Assembly (NCBI GenBank): GCA_950097015.1
Contig: CATNEN010000035.1
Coordinates: 261,001-325,000, forward strand
Length of the DNA stretch: 64,000 nucleotides
Direction: 5' to 3'
From: Macrostomum hystrix
Taxonomy: Eukaryota > Platyhelminthes > Macrostomidae
Below are positions 1 to 10,592 of the stretch, piece by piece (position 1 is the first letter of the stretch; every line of letters starts with the position of its first letter). The notes below the pieces were generated by a model that saw nothing but the letters and a program-made list of their open reading frames with translations, was not told where the DNA came from and ran no database searches. Made by a program: the position numbers and the translations under genes.

Positions 1-462
1 CACTGCGCCTCAGTGCGGCCTTGCCAGGCCTTCAAATTTATCAGCATGTCACCCGAATGTGCCTGCATCATCTCCGTCTACGGTGGTCACCTACCTTTAT
101 CTAGACGGACTCCTTCAAAGGCTACCAAAGGTGGAAGTAGGCCACTACGGACACCCTGACGCGAATTTCTCCAATTTCACTGATCAAGCTTAAATATGAG
201 GCGCAGCTCAACCACAGGACACCCTCGTCTAGTCTGTCAACCAATCAGTCACTACCCCACGCCATTAGCATTCAGGAACTTCCAAAAACAATGTTTGTAT
301 AAAAACGGGCGGCAAAATGGCTACTGTTAATCTAATCAATTAATAATTTACAATCCTACGAATTTAGACGAGTTCGGATTGAAAATCGTTCGTCATTTGA
401 GTCGGTAAATCGAATTTATTATAACGCAAAGTTTCCTTATCTAACAGAAAGCATTTCGTCAC
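1..462. other. CCAR intron, left edge of window
   Basis: Non-coding flank on the far side of the GTGAGT donor. AT-rich from about 290 onward. I see no exon, repeat array or RNA gene here. Confidence 0.5.
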
Positions 463-466
463 TCAC

Positions 467-782
467 GCCCCCGCGCTGCCGTCGGCTACTTCGCAATCGT
501 CGGCCAGAGCCGCGCACAGCGTGTAGGCGCAGTCGCGCACCAGCATCTCGTGGAACTGCTCGCAGAATAGGGCCATCTCGAAGGCGGACTCGCGGCCGCC
601 GCTTTCAAGCCGATGAGCCAGCAGCTGACTGAGGCTGGCGGATTCCAGGCGCAGTCCGGCCGGATTTGGCGGTCCTGCTGGGCCAGGCGAGCAGAGCGGG
701 CGAGTCCGGCAGGCGATGATGGCGCCTGATGCGCTCCTGCTCGCGCTCGGATAGTGGCGAGACCCGGGGCTTCTCCTTGTCT
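467..782 (-). CDS. CCAR1: CCAR exon after SAP, with internal 1-base frame break
   Basis: First frame reads [20 protein letters not shown] then [11 protein letters not shown] and TAKSG. This matches CCAR1's RRYILPDEPAIIVHPNWAAKSG. Homology then continues in another frame as [20 protein letters not shown] and [18 protein letters not shown], matching CCAR1's SLSVLLDYR and EVSLFAELFNEML. The switch lies at about 657-662 (a ccggccgg run), one base too many. Without it the first frame hits a stop at 605-607. Acceptor ctacgcacag, donor GGGGC|gtgagt. Confidence 0.8.
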
Positions 783-3700
783 CTGTGCGTAGGGATTCAG
801 CACGGGATTGCGTGTGATTCAGTATGGGATTGCGTGTGATTCAGTACGGGATTGCGTGTGATTGGTTATGGGATTGCGTGTGATTGAGTATGGGATTGCG
901 TGTGATTGAGTATGGGATTGCGTGTGATTGGTTATGGGATTGCGTGTGATTGAGTATGGGATTGCGTGTGATTGAGTATGGGATTGCGTGTGATTGAGTA
1001 TGGGATTGCGTGTGATTGAGTATGGGATTGCGTGTGATTCAGTATGGGATTGCGTGTGATTGAGTATGGGATTGCGTGTGATTCAGTATGGGATTGCGTG
1101 TGATTCAGTATGGGATTGCGTGTGGGTCAATATGGGAATTAATGTGGGTCAATATGGGAATTAATGTGGGTCAATATGGGATTTAGTGTGAGTCAATATG
1201 GGATTTCATGTGGGTCAATACGGAATTTCATGCGGGTCAATAGGGCATTTCACGTGGGTCAATATGGGATTGAGTGTGGGTCAATATGGAATTTAGTGTG
1301 GGTCAATATGGGACTGAATCTGGGTTAATATGGCATTTCATGTGGGTCAATAGGGAATTTCACGTGGGTCAATATGGGGTTGAGTGTGGGTCAATATGGG
1401 ATTTGGTGTGAGTCAATATGGGATTTGGTGAGTCCATATGGGATTTGGTGTGAGTCAATATGGGATTTGGTGTGAGTCAATATGGGATTTGGTGTGGGTC
1501 AATATGGGATTTGGTGTGAGTCAATATGGGATTTGGTGTGAGTCAATATGGGATTTGGTGTGGGTCAATATGGGATTTGGTGTGAGTCAATATGGGATTT
1601 AGTGTGAGTCAATAATTAAAAATTGCTCGTCTTTCTAAACAAGAACCAAATAAGCAACCTACTCAGTCTTTTCCGCATCGTCAGCAGTCGCCTTGTCTTC
1701 CTCGGGAGCAGCGACAATCTCCTTCATCTCAGAGTCGGCAGGGGCGCTCTCAGCCTCAGCTTCTTTGGCCTCGGCTTCGGCTCGCAGGGCCTCCTCCAGG
1801 CGGGCCACCAGCTGGGCTTTCAGGCCGCGAGAGTCACGACCGCGCGCTTCCAGCTCTCGACGCAGGTCGGCCACCTTCATCGAGTGCAGGTCCGTCAGCG
1901 GACCGCCAGAAGCTGTCGAAGCCTGCGACTGCTGCTGGCCGCTGATGTTGGACGCGTCAGCTTCGGTATCATCGGCTTCTTCAGGCTTCTGCCATTGTTA
2001 AAGAGGAGAACAATGTGAGAGTAGGCAATATATGAAAAAACGCTTTAATAGCTCGGATAATCGTTTGGGTGAACTGGCTAATCTCAGTCTCACTATTTAT
2101 TCTCAGTCAAATTATATGTTTTCAGATTCTCACTATCGATTATTTATAAGTCTCCCAATCTAATATCAAAGCCTCCCAATCTAATCTCAAAGCCTCCCTA
2201 TCTAATCTCAAAGCCTCCTTATCGAATCTCAAAGCCTTCCTATCTAATCTCAAAGCCTTCCTATCTAATCTCAAAGCCTCCCTATCTAATCTCAAAGCCT
2301 CCCAATCTAATCTCAAAGCCTCCCTATCGAATCTCAAAGCCTCCCTATCGAATCTCAAAGCCTCCCTATCTAATCTCAAAGCCTCCCAATCTAATCTCAA
2401 AGCCTCCCTATCTAATCTCAAAGCCTCCCAATCTAATCTCAAAGCCTCCCTATCTAATCTCAAAGCCTCCCTATCTAATCTCAAAGCCTTCCTATCTAAT
2501 CTCAAAGCCTCCCTATCTAATTTCAAAGCCTCCCTATCTAATCTCAAAGCCTTCCTATCTAATCTCAAAGCATTCCAATCTAATCTCAAAGCCTCCCTAT
2601 CTAATCTCAAAGCCTCCCTATCTAATCTCAAAGCCTCCCTATCTAATCTCAAAGCCTTCCTATCTAATCTCAAAGCCTCCCTATCTAATCTCAAAGCCTC
2701 CCTATCTAATCTCAAAGCCTCCCAATCTAATCTCAAAGCCTTCCTATCTAATCTCAAAGCCTCCCTATCTTATCTCAAAGCCTCCCTATCTAATCTCAAA
2801 GCCTTCCTATCTAATCTCAAAGCCTGCCTATCTATTCTAAGAGTCCCACTATCTATTCTAAGAGTCCCACTATCTATTCTAAGAGTCTCACTATCTATTC
2901 TAAGAGTCTCACTATCTATTCTAAGAGTCTCACGATCTATTCTAAGAGTCTTACTATCTATTCTAAGAGTCTCACTTATCTATTCTAAGAGTTTACTAAA
3001 TATTCCCAGTATCACAATCTATAATTTTTTGTCTCACTATCTAACCAGAGTCTCATTCCTCAATCTTAGTTAATTAGCACTTAATTAACAATTATAAGCC
3101 GACACTAGAATAAACAAAATTATCGAATTTGCACCTTGGCATTTTCGCCAGCATCAGTTTCCGTAGCTTCGGCGCCACCAGCGGCAGCCACCTCATTGTC
3201 ATCAACAGCAGCCTCATCCTTCTCTTCAGATTTTTGCTGAGGTGGCGGCGGTGGCGGCGGCGGCGGATAGATCAGAGCTTCAACGCGCTGATTGATAATG
3301 TCCCTGAGCTTAGTCCACTGTTGGTCTTCGGGCACAGCGGTCCACACATCCGGCAGGAAGTAGGTGACAGTCTCCAGGCGAGGCAAAGAGGACGACTTGT
3401 TGCCGTCCGAGTTTGAGTGGTGACGCGGCTCGCGGTAATAGTGCAGCTCCATGAACTTGTACCTTTGTGGGAGAGTTGCAGCAATGGGATCCAAGCTTTA
3501 GGAACGTCTGAAGAATCAGGAACCAAAGCTTCACAAGAGCCTAAATCAATATTTAAGCCGATAATTATCCAAGAAATATAATAAAGCCGATATGTATCGA
3601 AAAACAGACGACAACAAACCAGATTTGAATATAGAAACTTTTGATTAGGACTAGCCATTTAGCCACCTCTGGGTGGCCTTAATCCCCTTAGCAATGGAGT

Positions 3701-6700
3701 TAAGCTTATTAGAAATATGTGTGCCGATTCAGGTAACTCTGGCATCTTCTGGTGAAGGAACGCTGAAAATTGGTTGAGCCATTTGCGAGAAAATCTATTA
3801 CAAGCAAGCAAGATTTTCACTATTACTCGTAGAATAGTGGATGAAAAAGATGTATCGAAACTTCTAATAAGACGCGAACTGTATCTTTTATCAGCTCCTG
3901 CGCCCTGGAAATGATCAATCAAAATGTCCACGTAGCAGAAATTGTCCTCCACTCGGACAGCCAGGCGGCGATCCACGCACACCTGCTCGCGCACAGTCCT
4001 CGACTGCGTCGCGCAACTCAACCGCTTAGGTAACCATAACAAGGTGTCCCTAAGGTGGATTACAGGGCACTCTGGCCACCCTGGTAACGAATTGGCCGAC
4101 AGCCTCGCCAAGGCCGGTTCGACGGGTTCGCTTTTTGGCCCCCGTGCCTGCGGTCTCCACCCCTACCGCCGTCGTCACCACACGGATTAACCAGTGACAG
4201 GTGGATCAACACCGCCGATTGTCGGCAGTCTCGCGCTGCTGTTCCTTGTCCCTCCACTGCCCTTCGCAAAGCCCTGCTTGGACTTAACCGCAGGGACATC
4301 AGGGCAGTCACCATGGCCCTCTGTGGCCATGGCTGGTTCGCTAGGCACCGCTTCCTGCAAGGCAAAATCCGCAGTGAGGAATGCCCTTTCTGCCTCTCCT
4401 ACGTTGAGGATGCAGAGCATTTTATTTGCAACTTCCCGCCTTCACTCAGGACAGGCTCACAGGCTCGACCCAAACCCGGATCACTCCGAAGTTTTCAGGC
4501 CTGAGAACATCTACCAGCTCGTCCGTTACCTAAGGGCCACCGGGCGAGCGACTCTCCACCTCCTGGACTCTCCGGAGGAGGACCGCGCTGTGGACGCCGG
4601 GCATCACCGGATCTCCCTGCGCGACACCACAGCTTTAGCTGCCCGTGGTCGCCAGGGGCTAGCGGAATGGGCGGCAACGCCTCCCCGCTGCATCCGAAGG
4701 ATGCCCCCCCTGCAGCTAAGTCAAGTAAGTAAGAACTGTTGACAGAATTGACAGAAAATTTAGATGCGAATTGCGCCGATATGTATCGAAAACACAGACG
4801 AGAACTAAGCCGTAAAGAAACCAAAGATGATAAAATAACCGAAATTTATAGAAATGACACATACGAACTGAGCCTATATGTATCGAAATCAACAAAAATG
4901 GAACTGAAACGTTATGCTATTATTCTAAAACAGCATCAAAACAGCACTTACCAGGTGCTGCAGCCAGATAGATCTAGGCCGGCCAGCCGCCTAGCGTGCC
5001 GCACCGCGGTATTCACCAGCACCATCGGGTCGCCTTCGACATCTTCACCGTCCACAGACGGACTCCAGGGTCCGCCAATAGCCAGCGGATCTAGACTAGA
5101 CGTAGTTGATGAAGTAGATTTGCCTTCGCTGCCAACGTAGGCGCAGAGAAAGCGCAGCACGCTGGCCAGATTCGTGCAGCGCTCGCGTGACTCTGTGGGC
5201 TGCTGGGCCAGCGAGCAAGTCTGCTGGTACAGCTCGGCCAGGGTCGGACAGGACAGGAGCATCACTTTGGCCGAGTAGCGATAATCCTGGCATTGGTTGG
5301 ATTTTGTTGAGATCAAATTTAATATTAATTAATTTCGTTATAGAAAAACCGAACCTCTCATTTTAAAGTGGCACATCACACATAAAAGTGCTTGTTTGCC
5401 TGTCAATATGGCGCTTTGCCGTATCGAAATGGCACCTCGCTTAATAAAATGGCACCTCGCTTAATAAAATGGCACCTCGCTTAATAAAATGGCACCTCGC
5501 TTAATAAAATGGCACATCGCTTAATAAAATTACACATCGCTTAATAAAATGGCACATCGCTTAATAAAATGGCACATCGCTTAATAAAATGGCACATCGC
5601 TTAATAAAATGGCACATCGCTTAATAAAATGGCACCTCGCTTAATAAAATGACACCTCGCTTAATAAAATGACACATCGCTTAATAAAATGGCACCTCGC
5701 TTAATAAAATGGCACCTCGCTTAATAAAATGGCACATCGCTTAATAAAATTACACATCGCTTAATAAAATGGCACATCGCTTAATAAAATGGCACCTCGC
5801 TTAATAAAATGGCACATCGCTTCTTAAAATGGCACCTCGCTTAATAAAATGGCACCTCGCTTAATAAAATGACACCTCGCTTAATAAAATGACACCTCGC
5901 TTAATAAAATGGCACATCGCTTAATAAAAATTACACATCGCTTAATAAAATGGCACCTCGCTTAATAAAATGGCACCTCGCTTAATAAAATGGCGCGTCG
6001 CTCTACAAAATAACAACCCTGACCCTGATCGAAAAAATGGCACCTGGATAAAAAATGGCACCCCAAATCAACAAAAAGGTCCTCTGTTTATTAAGATGGC
6101 ACTTCGCTTTTAGGTTATATAATATTGGGACTCCGATTATTAAACGAATTAAAATGCACAACTAAAATGCAGTCTGCTGCATCACAGACCTGATCGGATG
6201 GCTCCAGCACTGGCGCATCAGTATTCCCAGTTAGAGCCGACCATTCGTCCAAAGTAAGCGGATCTACTTCGCGAGAAAACACATGATAATTCACTGCGCG
6301 ACAGCCGAATCTAAGCGGACTACCGGCCGGGAAGGCGGCCGACCAGCCGTTGGTGACGTGGAACAGCTCCGAGGGCGGGTGAAGCCGAGGAAATCGTTGG
6401 CGCAGCTCAACAACGGAGAGTTCAGGCAGGCCGAGAACCCGGTGCGGCACAGGGGAGGCGCCGGCGGCATGGTATACGGCAGGCGGAGCGCCAGATCGGT
6501 GCGAGACATCGCCGCGACGACCGCTGGCCTGGGGGCGAAGGAAACAATAGTACAACAGTAGCAATAGATAGATCTAGATAGATAGACGAAAGGCTGCGTA
6601 CAGTTGGTTGTTCAGTCCATTTAGGGTGCAGTACAATATTTTTTGCTCGATAATAATCTCGACGTGATAGAGATTCGAACTCCAGAACTCTCAAAAAAAG

Positions 6701-7267
6701 TTATAGACTCATTTATTCACATGTATTTCATAGTAATTTAACTGATTCAAACTGTGGTTACATAGGCGGTGAGTGGCAGAGCGGTTAATGCGTTTGCCTC
6801 TCGCACCACATTTAGTTAAGGCTTGGGGGCTTGTCTTGCAATTTACGCCCTTTAGGGCCAACCTCCAAGGCACAGTGAGGTTGTACACTGCCTGACGATG
6901 AGAAAGTCAGGACAGATGTACACAGTGGACACCTGTGTGAGCGTGTGCCTGCGTACAGTATCTGTGTCCGTGTGTGCTCAGGAGTCAGCGCAGCCCTTAT
7001 GAGTTTATTATAATTATTAACTCTGGTTACCTGGCTGCCGCCGCTGCGATGACGCGATTCGATTCGCACAGATCTGGCTGTCCACTTGTCGGGCTTATCG
7101 GGCGTGTAATCAGCGGTGACAGACACATGGTCACCAATTCGTGGCTGACCACCGCTTACAGTTGAGCGCATAAATAGGATGTCCTCATTTATGTAGCCGA
7201 ACTTTTCAAACAATTTAGTAATGGTACCTCGTGTTGTCTTATGGGTTTGCGGTCGTGTTCCAAGCAT
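467..7267 (-). CDS. CCAR1: CCAR1/CCAR2-family cell cycle and apoptosis regulator, partial (6 exons)
   Basis: Joined exons on the minus strand are 7267-7031, 6528-6190, 5286-4952, 3462-3135, 1988-1663 and 782-467, about 627 residues. All five introns have GT-AG ends and compatible phases. Domain order matches CCAR1 and CCAR2: S1-like nucleic-acid-binding domain, conserved DBC1-type middle region, SAP domain, then the start of the C-terminal conserved block. Known family members are nuclear coactivators that bind Mediator, p53 or nuclear receptors (family knowledge). The gene continues past the left edge: the last exon ends at a good donor (GTGAGT) rather than a clear stop. Vertebrate CCAR1 has a long N-terminus before the S1-like domain that is not visible here. 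One exon carries a frame break at about 657-662. Orthology to CCAR1 rather than CCAR2 is not resolved; flatworm or nematode-type genomes usually hold one copy. Confidence 0.93.
792..1614. repeat. 22-bp minisatellite filling a CCAR intron
   Basis: Tandem unit tatgggattgcgtgtgattg plus 2 bases, about 37 copies. There are at least two subtypes in blocks: gcgtgtgattgag on the left and gtgggtcaatatgg or gtgagtcaatatgg on the right. It occupies nearly the whole intron between the SAP exon and the next one. The unit is not a multiple of three. Confidence 0.95.
1663..1988 (-). CDS. CCAR1: CCAR exon with SAP domain
   Basis: Frame starts [14 protein letters not shown], then a Gln/Ser-rich linker, then [20 protein letters not shown] followed by [12 protein letters not shown]. 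That is a complete SAP helix-loop-helix (DNA or scaffold attachment). An Ala/Glu-rich tail follows. Acceptor is aatggcag after a pyrimidine-rich run; donor GA|gtaggt, phase 2, which joins the next exon as E-D-K-E-K. The ATG inside the exon is not a start; the upstream frame is coding. Confidence 0.9.
2148..2825. repeat. 21-bp minisatellite in a CCAR intron
   Basis: Unit cctccctatctaatctcaaa plus g, about 32 copies with sparse point variants (ccaatc, ccttatc). As the unit is 21 bp, the minus strand stays open for about 205 codons as a 7-residue repeat (R-L-D-R-E-A-L). It lies wholly within an intron of the expressed strand, so this frame is an artefact of the period. Confidence 0.95.
2826..2998. 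repeat. Second 21/22-bp minisatellite, adjoining
   Basis: Unit tattctaagagtctcactat, about eight copies, directly following the previous array. It shares the tctcactatct theme and probably arose from it. Confidence 0.85.
3135..3462 (-). CDS. CCAR1: CCAR exon, end of DBC1-type region plus proline and acidic linker
   Basis: Starts (W)[12 protein letters not shown] and includes [18 protein letters not shown], equivalent to the family's VETVVLFFPDVWHCLP. A run of about nine prolines and a Glu/Ala-rich linker follow. Acceptor is cccacaaag, phase 1; donor AAG|gtgcaa, a weaker site, phase 0. The open frame continues a few codons into the intron and stops at 3120. Confidence 0.88.
3925..4735 (+). 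mobile_element. Truncated non-LTR retrotransposon (RNase H and 3' end of ORF2)
   Basis: Plus-strand frames encode [16 protein letters not shown] and, one frame over, [20 protein letters not shown] followed by SLAKAGS: the C-terminal half of a retroelement RNase H (D-S-Q and the H-x-G-x-x-G-N-x-x-A-D motif). Further on, [14 protein letters not shown] and [19 protein letters not shown] form the C-x-x-C...H...C knuckle that ends ORF2 in RNase H-bearing clades such as I or R1. Several frameshifts separate the parts, and no reverse transcriptase is present. It sits antisense in a CCAR intron. A dead 5'-truncated copy. Confidence 0.85.
4952..5286 (-). CDS. CCAR1: CCAR exon, DBC1/LAIKA-type inactive nudix-like domain
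   Basis: Begins [20 protein letters not shown] and includes [14 protein letters not shown] and [12 protein letters not shown], the most characteristic CCAR1/DBC1 motifs (family: [28 protein letters not shown]). Acceptor is atgccag; donor is ACCTG|gtaagt, splitting a Trp codon that completes in the next exon as W-Y-K-F. The DBC1 domain is regarded as a catalytically inactive nudix-like fold. Confidence 0.93.
5429..5995. repeat. 20-bp minisatellite in a CCAR intron
   Basis: Unit gcttaataaaatggcacctc, about 28 near-identical copies (variants ggcacatc, gacacctc, tacacatc). Each unit carries AATAAA on the plus strand, i.e. the strand opposite to CCAR transcription. Degenerate units continue to about 6110. 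Confidence 0.95.
6190..6528 (-). CDS. CCAR1: CCAR exon, first part of conserved DBC1-type region
   Basis: 113 codons between acceptor cgcccccag and donor CAG|gtctgt, phase 0 at both ends. It contains [20 protein letters not shown] and a following W-x-x-A-F-P segment, then FSREVDPL. These match the block in CCAR1 that precedes the YSAKVMLL motif. The next exon resumes with [10 protein letters not shown], as expected for the family. Confidence 0.9.
6765..7020 (+). mobile_element. tRNA-derived SINE, family 1
   Basis: Begins with the A-box-like ggcagagcggttaatgcg and carries the family body tgcctgacgatgagaaagtc and tgtgtgctcaggagtcagcg. It ends in an ATT-rich tail. The B box has been lost in this copy. 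Its tail ends only about ten bases from the splice donor of the S1 exon, in antisense orientation to CCAR. Confidence 0.85.
7031..7267 (-). CDS. CCAR1: CCAR exon with S1-like domain and candidate start codon
   Basis: Translation from the ATG at 7267 gives [20 protein letters not shown], then a [11 protein letters not shown] segment and a stretch with GDHVSV and KPDKWTA. This is the S1-like fold of CCAR1 (family pattern: G-V-V-T-K-L, F-G-F-V-D-E-D, P-F-K-W-N-A). The donor is CAG|gtaacc with the intron starting at 7030, phase 0. The ATG may be the true start. The frame also stays open upstream to an acceptor-like attatcag ending at 7299, so a 5' exon or a spliced leader could join there. Seventy-nine codons. 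Confidence 0.88.
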
Positions 7268-7299
7268 TTTCTTTCGAAAGAAGCTTTCAGTTTTATAGC

Positions 7300-7764
7300 T
7301 GATAATGCAAATAATAATTACATAATTACATGATGATGCAATCGCGATTGGCCGAATTGGGCCAATTTGATTTAGCCAAAAAGTTTTAGCAGAAATAAGA
7401 AATACATTTTATGAACAAGTCAACCAGATTTGTGTCTAGAACTCTTGGCCTATCAAAACTTTTGGCCAATGGAATTTGTAAATGGTCAGTGTGTTGAGAT
7501 TCTTCTTGATCATATATATATAAATATATAAATCGAATTGAGAAACAAAATTCCAAATATCATTTTAGCATTTTACCAGCTAAATTTCATTTTTATGTTG
7601 ATTGGCTTCATGCAGGAGTCATACTTTTGAGATTTTTTGTATTGATGCTAATAGTTATAGTTAGATAGATAGAACTCATGGCACATTTTCATGCATAACT
7701 ATAATATGTACTAAAAGATGAATTTTATGGTAAAGACTATATATAGAAAAGCTATATATGAGGT
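7300..7764. other. Intergenic, AT-rich
   Basis: No exon with a convincing homology. It would hold any CCAR promoter or 5' exon; a few acceptor-like and TATA-like strings occur, but none can be assigned. Confidence 0.4.
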
Positions 7765-8475
7765 GCGGTCAAGTTCAAGTGAGACAAATGCAATATCTAT
7801 GGTAAATCCCACCCGATCATCTTTGCAAGTGTTATATATTTTAGGTAGACTAATAGACAATCAGTGACAAAAAATCTGCTTTTTTCATCGACTTCTGCCT
7901 TAGCTATAAACTAGATAAAGTGCATCAGCCACAAGAACCCAAAAAATGGCAGAGCGGTCTAACAGGTTGTCCCTCATCCTCCCTACTCCCCAGACCTGGT
8001 GCCAGCTGACTATTTCCTCTTCCCAACGATCAAGGGGAGCTGGGGCATCTCTATCAGCGGAGACACTGTCAAGGTGGAGTGGGAGCAAGCCTGCAGCTGT
8101 CTTTCGCCAGGTGCCTTTGCCTCAGTCTTTGACAAGTGGATTGAGTGGCTCAAGAAGTGTGTCAAGATGAAGTGCAACTACATCAAGAAAGGCTCAAAGA
8201 TAGCAGAGGACAAAGATGAGGCCTTTTCTGACATTGACATTTAGAAAATTGAAGAAGCAACAAGAACATCCAATATTTCTGGGCAATAGTATCCAATTTT
8301 TTGTGTCTCTCGATCTGTACTTTTGTTCAATGATAAAGCTTATAGTTGTTGCTAGTTTTTTACTGAAGTTTTGCTAATTGTATGTTAAATTCATGCTCTT
8401 TCAGAATAAATCATATGTTTTCCTCTAAAGTGTTTAATAACAAGGCTGCTGAGACTGTCTCACTTGAACTTTCTA
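7765..8475 (+). mobile_element. Internally deleted mariner-like transposon
   Basis: At about 7975 the plus strand encodes HPPYSPDLVPADYFLFPTIK, the third catalytic Asp region of mariner transposases. It continues with FDKWIEWLKKCVKMKCNYIK to a stop at 8244, where the normal C-terminus lies. The N-terminal two thirds are missing. Matching inverted ends aagttcaagtgagaca (7771-7786) and its complement (8456-8471) flank it. About 700 bp in place of the usual 1.3 kb: non-autonomous. Confidence 0.85.
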
Positions 8476-10265
8476 CTTATAAGTTTTTTTGGTCATTTTT
8501 ATCACAAATGGAACAATTTAGACTCAAAAAACAGTTTTTCATAGAAATGTATATTTTATTTAATAGCAATTCATAACAGGTAGGCCTATATTTAAATTTA
8601 TTATTTTTTACCATAGCCTGGATCATGTTATGCATGCCAGAGAATTTGGGTATACATTTTCTAGGGCTATAATACATTGTATATAGCTTGAATCAATGCC
8701 ATTAGTATATATTTTATGGCATTTGCATGGATTTACAATATCAATGTTTTAATAACACCAAATAGTTGTAATTTTATAATAATCTGGTAATACAACTATA
8801 AAACCTAAAAAAATGTTACAAACCACAATGCTATATCAATGTAATTGTAATTATTTTAAATGACTAAAATAAATAGGGCCTAACTAGCTATGTGTGTACA
8901 ATTTACATGTTTCTGCATACCTTTCTAGGATATACACTATTGCACTATTGTTGTGCAATTTGAAAAAAAGAAAATTACTTTTTGGTATATCCTAAAATTA
9001 TCTGGACAATAATACCTAATCCATGGTCTAACCATGTTGTCTCCAAATCTTAAGGGCAAATGAGCAAATTTATTGTTCAATTTCAATCAGTATACCCAAT
9101 ATCTTATACAATTGTGCACACAATGAAGCTATATCTAGGCCAAATATTTTATGTGGCAAATGTTTTCTCAGAAGAAGTAGACATTGTCTCCAGACCAAAG
9201 AACTTGACATGTAGGCCTATCTAATTCAAGTATTATTTTGGTGTTTTTATAGTACTTTTATAGTATAAATTAGATTAGAAAATTCAAAAATGTAATCGTT
9301 TCTTTTGCTTTTTGTTATTTCTTTATGATTATACACTGACTTTGGTATGTCTATTTATATTAAAAAATGTATATAGCCTAGCTAGGCCTAAATCATCTAT
9401 AATATATAGTTCTAGCATCTCGACTTATCATAGAAAGTTCTAGCGTCTAGACCTATCATAGAAAAAGTTAGATATCCAAATAATATTAGGTCCTACTAGA
9501 GTTGAGACAGAAGTCAACCTCTTTAAGTTTAACATGTGAAGCAGTGTGGGAAGCAAAAATGCTTAGCCAGGCTGTCCAGCAAGAGATAAGACAAATTTAT
9601 TTATTAATTTTTTATCTATATATTCTCTAAACTGTAATCGAACACTGCCTTGCCCTAGGTTTGGTGAAACTGATCTGCTGTCTGGGTGGGCCTATTTGCA
9701 AAAATCCCTATGATGCATTTATTTGCGTAAAAAAGTAAAGTAAGTATTTTTGTTCGGTCAACATTATTAAGCAACGGCTTTGAAGACTGTTTGCAATCGA
9801 ATTATAATATTTATAATCATGATACAAACATTTTGGAATTAATCAATTAAGTTAAAAATCCAGTTAATTTTAATATTGATTTAAATACAATATTCCTGCG
9901 ATTTAAATGTGCACGTTAACTTCATTTTCTATTTAACTTTCTTGATTTTATTTTATATTCTATATGGAATTCGTAGCGTACTTTCTCATGAATTACTTTG
10001 TATAGCATCGCACTGTACTAGTTTTTGTTATAACGTATGTCGTATGCTTTATTTAAATACCTAATTTTTCTGGTTGCCTGCAGGCCGTTGGTATTATTGA
10101 CAGGTATAGAATCTGACTGTTTACTGTACACACAGGTTCATATTCGAATACATTGCTATGATTGGCGGCCTTTCGTTTTCATTTCCTTGGCGCGCGGGTG
10201 TAGAGATAGAGACTATCCTATTAGCTTAATTAAAATTAAAATTAATATTAATTTTAACTTAATTA
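8476..10265. other. AT-rich intergenic region
   Basis: No gene seen. A short imperfect duplication occurs at about 9407-9470 (ttctagcatctcgacttatc then ttctagcgtctagacctatc). The rest is low-complexity A/T. Confidence 0.5.
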
Positions 10266-10272
10266 AAATTAA

Positions 10273-10592
10273 TTGATTACACCTGCCCCTATAGGACCAG
10301 ATGTGCAGCCGACAGCACAGCCGCAGATATTGCGCGGCGCATCTGAAGACTGCGTACAGCTGTTCAGTCCATGGACTGGGGGGACGCCACACCCACCTTC
10401 AATTATCCCAGCTAATGCTGGTACCCATTTAACAGCTGGGTGAACTGAAGCAATGCAGATCGAGTTAAGTGTCTTGCTAAAGGACACAAATTGTTTCAGT
10501 GGAGTCGGGAATCGAACCCCCGACCTTCAAGTCGTGAGTCCGACGCCCTAACCACTAGGCTACAACCCCAGTGGCTACAACCCCAGTGGCTA
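10273..10592 (-). mobile_element. tRNA-derived SINE, family 2
   Basis: Minus-strand copy: complement of the tRNA-like head (cgggaatcgaacccccgacc is the inverted B box) and of the body. The head end shows three copies of a 17-bp segment (gtggctacaaccccagt), a local expansion absent from the other copies. Confidence 0.85.

Noticed and set aside
2140-2757. 205-codon minus-strand open frame of a 7-residue repeat
   Set aside because: It is a 21-bp minisatellite inside a spliced intron; the frame is open only because the unit is a multiple of three and lacks a stop.
3659-4111. 150-codon minus-strand frame
   Set aside because: It covers the antisense of the retrotransposon RNase H region and non-coding intron; no homology.
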